This document shows, one piece after another, positions 59,941 to 64,000 of a DNA stretch of 64,000 bases. Source of the DNA: Mesorhizobium sp. Root554 (GTDB lineage: Bacteria; Pseudomonadota; Alphaproteobacteria; Rhizobiales; Rhizobiaceae); assembly GCF_001427025.1 (NCBI RefSeq), contig NZ_LMGA01000001.1, positions 2,436,722 through 2,500,721 on the forward strand, in the 5' to 3' direction. The translations under genes and the position numbers were made by a program. The notes under the pieces are model-generated. The model had not been told where the DNA came from. It saw nothing but the letters and a program-made list of their open reading frames with translations, and did not search any database. Each line of letters begins with the position of its first letter. Positions within the stretch are counted from its first letter, which is position 1.

Positions 59941-60177
59941 CTACTTTCCCCGTTCCACTAGAAACCGATGTCCGCCTTCCATGGCCGCCGTCTCGACCAG
60001 CCTATGGCCGTCGTCTGTGACAAACGCGGGGATATCCAGGACGGCGAGCGGGTCGGTCGTCTCAAGCCATAGCCGGCTGCCCGGCCTCATGGCGGCAAGG
60101 CGCTTGCGCGCCTTGAGAACCGGCAACGGGCAATTCAGACCCTTCAAATCGTAAACGGCGGGATTGCTTGCGGGCAA
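59941..60177 (-). CDS. TusA family sulfurtransferase-like protein
   Basis: 78 residues with the TusA-type CPxP motif in DLKGLNCPLPVLKARKRLAA; the Cys would carry the persulfide. The rest (LWLETTDPLAVLDIPAFV) fits the two-layer alpha/beta fold. TusA passes sulfur for tRNA thiolation or cofactor synthesis. The start is TTG at 60177, 8 nt after the stop of the L,D-transpeptidase gene on the same strand, so co-transcription is likely. Confidence 0.87.
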   Translation of the reverse strand: MPASNPAVYDLKGLNCPLPVLKARKRLAAMRPGSRLWLETTDPLAVLDIPAFVTDDGHRLVETAAMEGGHRFLVERGK

Positions 60178-60185
60178 AGCGGCCC

Positions 60186-61481
60186 TCAGCCGCCGAACAT
60201 GCCGAGCAGGCGCTTCTTCAGCTTGGCGGCCGTGCCTGGCTCGCTCTGCGCGGTCTGCGTTTCGGCAGGCGGCGCTGCCTCGGCCGGAATGGTGGCGGTT
60301 TGTACCGGCGCTTCGGCAGCCTTCTTGCGCGCGTCGGCATCGGCAACGGCCTGTGCCTTGGCGGCTTCCTTCGCGGCCTTGGCCGCGGCGACCGCCTCGG
60401 CCTTCTCGCGCTCGGCCTTTTCCTTGGCAGCCTTCTCGGCATCCAGCGCCGCCATCTTGCGACCGGCGGGCGAATCGATACGGCCCATACGCGACGAGAC
60501 CGAGACACTGCCATCGGAGTTCAGCGAAGGCGGATCCAGCGGAACACGCTCGCCACGGGCCCGCTTGCGCGTCCAGTCGGAAACGATACTGGCTTCCTTG
60601 ATGCCGGCGATGGTCGGCTTCGGCGCCGGCGTGCCGCCGTTCATGGCGCTGGCGAAGGCGGCGTCGTATTTGCTCTGATATTCGCTGTAGGCGACCTTCA
60701 GCGAATCGGGCTGCGTGCTGGCCGGACAGGCTCCGGTCGGGTTGAAAGTCGAACCCGCGGGAGCGACCTGGTTGAACACGTAGCGCTTCTCGCAGACGTC
60801 GACCTTCGGCGGCACCTTGGTGATTTCGAAATTATCGTAGCCGACCTTGAGCATCTTCCAGAACTCATAGTTCGGATCGTTGCGGTAGCGCGCCATGTTC
60901 GCGGCGGTCATCCGGAACGGGAAAGCCTGGATCTGAAACTCGGTCTGGCCGCCCTGGAACGCGTCGCGGCCGAAAGCATAGATTTCCTCGATCTGCGGGT
61001 CGGTCATCGAATAGCAGCCCGACGACGAGCAGGCGCCATGCACCATCAGATTGGCGCCGGTGCGCCCATTGGCGCGGTCATAGGCATTGGGGAAGCCGAT
61101 GTTGAAGGCCAGATGGTAGCTGGACTTCGGATTCATCTGCGAAGGCCGCACCGTATAGAAGCCTTCTGGCGCCTGGCGGTCGCCTTCGGTGTATTTCGGC
61201 CCCAGTTTGCCCGACCATTTGCAGATCTGGTACGTCGCGATGATATCGTAGCGGCCGTTGGTCTTCTGCTTCCAGATCTCGACCGCGTTTTCTTCCTTGA
61301 AAACGCGCGCCATGATCGGAGCATTGCGATTCATGCTCTTGGCCCGCATCGAAGCCAGGATTTTCTCCGGCAACTGCTTGTTGGCGTGCTGAGGCGCGAA
61401 ATCGCTGACGGAAGAGTTGGTGCAGCCGGCGATGCCGACAGCAGCGATCAGAAATCCGGTACGGACAAGCTTGGCGAACAT
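60186..61481 (-). CDS. L,D-transpeptidase family lipoprotein (YafK/YkuD-like)
   Basis: 431 residues. Signal peptide with lipobox (MFAKLVRTGFLIAAVGIAGC), so outer- or inner-membrane anchored. The catalytic region (~75-225) has LMVHGACSSSGCYSMTDPQI, with nucleophile Cys, and upstream LAFNIGFPNAYDR. The C-terminal ~180 residues are a long Ala/Lys/Glu-rich helix (KAAKEKAEREKAEAVAAAKA). YafK-group enzymes cut or form peptidoglycan cross-links or release bound lipoprotein. The start at 61481 places the lipobox at a normal position. Confidence 0.87.
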   Translation of the reverse strand: MFAKLVRTGFLIAAVGIAGCTNSSVSDFAPQHANKQLPEKILASMRAKSMNRNAPIMARVFKEENAVEIWKQKTNGRYDIIATYQICKWSGKLGPKYTEGDRQAPEGFYTVRPSQMNPKSSYHLAFNIGFPNAYDRANGRTGANLMVHGACSSSGCYSMTDPQIEEIYAFGRDAFQGGQTEFQIQAFPFRMTAANMARYRNDPNYEFWKMLKVGYDNFEITKVPPKVDVCEKRYVFNQVAPAGSTFNPTGACPASTQPDSLKVAYSEYQSKYDAAFASAMNGGTPAPKPTIAGIKEASIVSDWTRKRARGERVPLDPPSLNSDGSVSVSSRMGRIDSPAGRKMAALDAEKAAKEKAEREKAEAVAAAKAAKEAAKAQAVADADARKKAAEAPVQTATIPAEAAPPAETQTAQSEPGTAAKLKKRLLGMFGG

Positions 61482-61843
61482 GAGTCCCGGTATCGTCCTT
61501 CTTGGCGCCACGGTCTGCCGCGGCTGCTTCATGAACATCGACGGACCCTAAGCCCGTTAACCTTGAAAATCTGTTACCGCAAGCTGAGCCCGCGTTTCCT
61601 CACGGCAATGTCATTGTCCAAAGCGGCGGCAATTTTGTGGCAAAAGCGAGGGGTCTTGCCACATTGTGCGTCCTTCGAGGCTCGCCCTCAGACTCCTCGG
61701 ACCATTGTTGCAGCAAGCATTCTCACGCTATTGCCGGCTCGCAACTCAGGATGAAGGAAGTATGTTCGCTTCTCCTCTCGAGGCTCGCAATAACGCCCCT
61801 CCTCCTGAGGTGCGAGCGAAGCGAGCCTCGAAGGACGCACCTT
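61482..61843. other. 362-bp gap dominated by a dispersed-repeat-like element
   Basis: Apart from the inverted-repeat element at 61666-61840 there is only the promoter region of the L,D-transpeptidase gene (minus strand). No gene recognised. Confidence 0.6.
61666..61840. repeat. RIME-like intergenic inverted-repeat element
   Basis: Perfect terminal inverted repeats of 20 nt: GTGCGTCCTTCGAGGCTCGC at 61666-61685 and its complement at 61821-61840. The inside holds further copies of the CGAGGCTCGC and CTCAGGATGA units. Its layout is that of mosaic intergenic repeats dispersed in rhizobial genomes. It ends 3 nt from the accA stop codon, so its right arm could act as the transcript end of accA. Confidence 0.75.
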
Positions 61844-62794
61844 CTACAGGCTTCTGCCCATGGCGAGATACTTCTCGCGGCGCTGCTCGCGGAAATCGGT
61901 GTTGGCGCCGGCGAACTCCTGCATCGTCTTGTTGAGCAGTTCCCGGGTCGTCGCGATGACCTTTTCCGGTGCCCGATGCGCCCCGCCCAGCGGCTCCGGC
62001 ACGATCCCGTCGATGATCTTGAGGTCGAACAGGTCCTGAGCGGTGATCTTCATGTTGGTCGCGGCGTCGCGCGAACGCGTCGTATCCCGCCACAGGATCG
62101 AGGCGGCGCCCTCCGGCGAGATTACCGAATAGATCGCATGCTCCAGCATGTAGACGCGGTTGGCGGTGGCGATGGCGATGGCGCCACCCGAGCCGCCCTC
62201 GCCGATGATGATCGATACCGAAGGCACCTTCAGGCCAAGGCAGGCGGAGGTCGAGCGGGCAATGGCTTCCGCCTGACCGCGCTCCTCGGCGCCGACGCCC
62301 GGATAGGCGCCCGCCGTATCCACCAGGGTGATGAGCGGGATCTTGTACCGGTCGGCCAGTTCCATCAACCGGACCGCCTTGCGGTAGCCTTCCGGGCGCA
62401 CGGAGCCGAAATTGTGCTTGAGGCGGCTGGCCGTGTCCGAGCCTTTTTCCTGGCCGAGGATTGCCACGGACTCGCCCCTGAAACGGGCAAAGCCGCCGAC
62501 AAGCGCCTGGTCCTCGCCGAAATTGCGGTCGCCCGCCAGCGGCGTGAAATCGGTGAACAGGCCCTTGATGTAATCGAAGCAGTGGGGCCTGTCGGGATGG
62601 CGCGCCACCTGCACCTTCTGCCACGGCGTCAGCGCCTTGTAGGCATCGCGCAAGGCATCCAGCGACCGCTTTTCCAGCCGCGCGATCTCGTCGGCCACAT
62701 CGACCGCCTCGCCGCTCTCGGCCAGCTTCTTTAGCTCAATGATTTTGCCGTCGAGGTCTTGGACCGGCTTTTCGAAATCGAGATAGTTGTACAT
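61844..62794 (-). CDS. accA: acetyl-CoA carboxylase carboxyltransferase subunit alpha
   Basis: 316 residues, standard length. With AccD, transfers the carboxyl group from biotin to acetyl-CoA, the first step of fatty-acid synthesis. N-terminus MYNYLDFEKPVQDLDGKI; LVDTAGAYPGVGAEERGQAE; catalytic site region IIGEGGSGGAIAIATANRVY; PEGAASILWRDTTRS. The gene lies 97 nt after the divergence point with xerD on the same strand; a RIME-like repeat follows the stop. Confidence 0.97.
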   Translation of the reverse strand: MYNYLDFEKPVQDLDGKIIELKKLAESGEAVDVADEIARLEKRSLDALRDAYKALTPWQKVQVARHPDRPHCFDYIKGLFTDFTPLAGDRNFGEDQALVGGFARFRGESVAILGQEKGSDTASRLKHNFGSVRPEGYRKAVRLMELADRYKIPLITLVDTAGAYPGVGAEERGQAEAIARSTSACLGLKVPSVSIIIGEGGSGGAIAIATANRVYMLEHAIYSVISPEGAASILWRDTTRSRDAATNMKITAQDLFDLKIIDGIVPEPLGGAHRAPEKVIATTRELLNKTMQEFAGANTDFREQRREKYLAMGRSL

Positions 62795-62891
62795 TCGTGA
62801 GGGTACCGATGCGCCGGATGAAAAGACTGCGGAAACGTCAAAAAACCGTTTCCGACCGGAGAAACGTGGCTTTCACATAGCGGCAGTGCGG

Positions 62892-63806
62892 CTAGTCGGC
62901 AAGCGGATGATGTTCGCTGACCAGCCGCATGAGCCGTTCTTCCAGCACATGCGTATAGATTTGCGTCGTCGATATGTCCGCGTGGCCGAGCAGTTGCTGC
63001 ACTGCCCGCAGGTCCGCTCCGTTCTGCAAGAGATGGCTGGCAAAGGCGTGACGCAGCACATGTGGGGAGATTTTGGCAGCGGAAATGCCGGCACGCGCGG
63101 CCAGGCCCTTGAGTTCGCGGGCGAACACCTGCCGGGGCAGGAAGCCGCTGTCCGAAGCTGCGGGAAAAAGGAAAGTGCTGCTGGAAAAAGCCGGCACGCG
63201 CTTGCGCGCCGCCAGCCACGCCTTCATCGCGGTGCGCGCCTTGGCCGAAAGCGGCACCATGCGTTCCTTGTCGCCCTTGCCGCGCACCATGAAGAAGCGG
63301 TCGTCGCGCTGCGCCACTGTCACCGGCAGGCCGACCAGCTCGGAAACGCGCAGGCCGGTCGCATAGAGCACTTCGACCAGCGCATGCAGCCGCAGGGCCG
63401 ACAAATCGTCGCCGGCGCCCTGGGATGGATCGCCAGCTTCCAGCGCTGCCCGGTCCAGCAGCCGGCCCGTCTCCGCCTCGCCCATGGTCTTGGGCAGCGG
63501 CCGTCCCTTGCGCGGGCTGTCCAGCGTTCCCGTCGGGTCGTCGGCGCGCAGACCCTCGGCGTAGAGGAACTTGAAGAACTGCCGCAGCGCCGAGAGTTTG
63601 CGCGCCTGCGAGGTCGGCGCGAAGCCCCGCGCGGCGATGCTGTCGAGATATGCGCGCAGATCGGCGGACGATGCATTCGCGAGATTGGCGATCTCCCCCG
63701 CCGCATCGTCGAGGTCGCGGCGATAGCTGGCCAGCGTGTTTTCCGCAGCGCCCCGCTCGGCGCTCATCATTTCGAGGAAAGCTTCGATGCGGGCGGCGTT
63801 GTTCAT
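62892..63806 (-). CDS. xerD: tyrosine recombinase XerD
   Basis: 304 residues. N-terminal SAM-like core-binding domain ([20 protein letters not shown]) and catalytic domain with Arg in [12 protein letters not shown], HxxR in [16 protein letters not shown] in [11 protein letters not shown] and Tyr in [12 protein letters not shown]. With XerC it resolves chromosome dimers at dif. Start overlaps the 49-codon gene by 4 nt (ATGA). It is outside the island and is a housekeeping recombinase, not the island integrase. Confidence 0.95.
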   Translation of the reverse strand: MNNAARIEAFLEMMSAERGAAENTLASYRRDLDDAAGEIANLANASSADLRAYLDSIAARGFAPTSQARKLSALRQFFKFLYAEGLRADDPTGTLDSPRKGRPLPKTMGEAETGRLLDRAALEAGDPSQGAGDDLSALRLHALVEVLYATGLRVSELVGLPVTVAQRDDRFFMVRGKGDKERMVPLSAKARTAMKAWLAARKRVPAFSSSTFLFPAASDSGFLPRQVFARELKGLAARAGISAAKISPHVLRHAFASHLLQNGADLRAVQQLLGHADISTTQIYTHVLEERLMRLVSEHHPLAD

Positions 63807-63952
63807 GGCTTGGGGTTGAGCTTTTCGGACGGAATGCGGACCGTCAGTTCCGCCTGCTTCGGCTGCACGAACATGACGAGCGCAAACATGGCGCCGTAGA
63901 CGACGCCGGCCAGAACTGCGAGCGTCACGACAAAGCGGAACAGTGTCGGCAT
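63803..63952 (-). CDS. 49-residue single-helix membrane protein coupled to xerD
   Basis: ATG at 63952, stop TGA overlapping the xerD start (ATGA). One N-terminal hydrophobic helix ([20 protein letters not shown]) followed by a short periplasmic or cytosolic tail ending KLNPKP. No named family. The small size, good coding character and translational coupling make it a real gene; rhizobial genomes often carry a short hypothetical between xerD and aroK. Role unknown; a connection of XerD to the membrane is only speculation. Confidence 0.75.
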   Translation of the reverse strand: MPTLFRFVVTLAVLAGVVYGAMFALVMFVQPKQAELTVRIPSEKLNPKP

Positions 63953-64000
63953 GCTTTTTATGTGCCCGTCTTCGTTTTCAGACCCCGTCCCGTTATGAGA

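Noticed and set aside
62892..63806. XerD as the integrase of the island
   Set aside because: It lies outside the tRNA-bounded block, is a full-length standard XerD next to accA, and is a housekeeping gene.

Overview
The window is a GC-rich chromosomal stretch from an alphaproteobacterium of the order Rhizobiales, most likely Mesorhizobium or a close relative in the Phyllobacteriaceae. This rests on the F1 operon atpHAGDC without F0 genes, an AtpD with a long Ala/Lys/Pro N-terminal tail, a usg gene, a cysteine-free ribosomal protein L31, a DUF1488 protein and rhizobial-style intergenic palindromes. No rRNA, CRISPR array or intact insertion sequence was seen. One tRNA gene is present.

Layout. 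1-11 kb: housekeeping and envelope genes (Lrp regulator with an EamA exporter, acetyltransferase, ThiE-like protein, Sel1-repeat protein, efp, inositol monophosphatase, hemolysin III family, a MotA-like/OmpA-like pair, M32 carboxypeptidase). 11-13 kb: a secreted DUF3857/transglutaminase-like gene broken by a +1 frameshift. 13-29 kb: ABC exporter, rpmE, acs, usg, a branched-chain amino-acid binding protein, YggS, leuS-lptE, fsa, priA, an Asp/Glu racemase and a cluster of four small genes. 29-34.5 kb: atpHAGDC, closed by a strong terminator. 34.5-37.2 kb: uxuBA for hexuronate breakdown.

37.3-56.2 kb looks like an old genomic island. A tRNA-Arg(CCU) gene lies at 56084-56160 (minus strand). A direct copy of its 3' 54 nt, 50 of 54 positions matching, lies at 37271-37322. 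Between them are two catabolic modules. The first is malonate use: a GntR/FadR regulator, a three-part TRAP transporter, malonyl-CoA decarboxylase and malonyl-CoA synthetase, joined by stop/start overlaps. The second is polyol use: an AraC regulator, a binding-protein ABC transporter with an extra 68-residue membrane protein, a xylitol-dehydrogenase-like MDR enzyme and three SDR dehydrogenases, one close to ribitol 2-dehydrogenase. selO and a probable Tim44-domain gene remnant lie near the tRNA. No integrase was found in the island.

56-64 kb is core again: an M20 amidohydrolase, a penicillin-binding D,D-carboxypeptidase, a CobW-family GTPase with a His-rich loop, a TusA-like protein, an L,D-transpeptidase lipoprotein, accA, xerD and a 49-codon membrane protein coupled to xerD. 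All functional calls come from reading translations and motifs; no database search was run.
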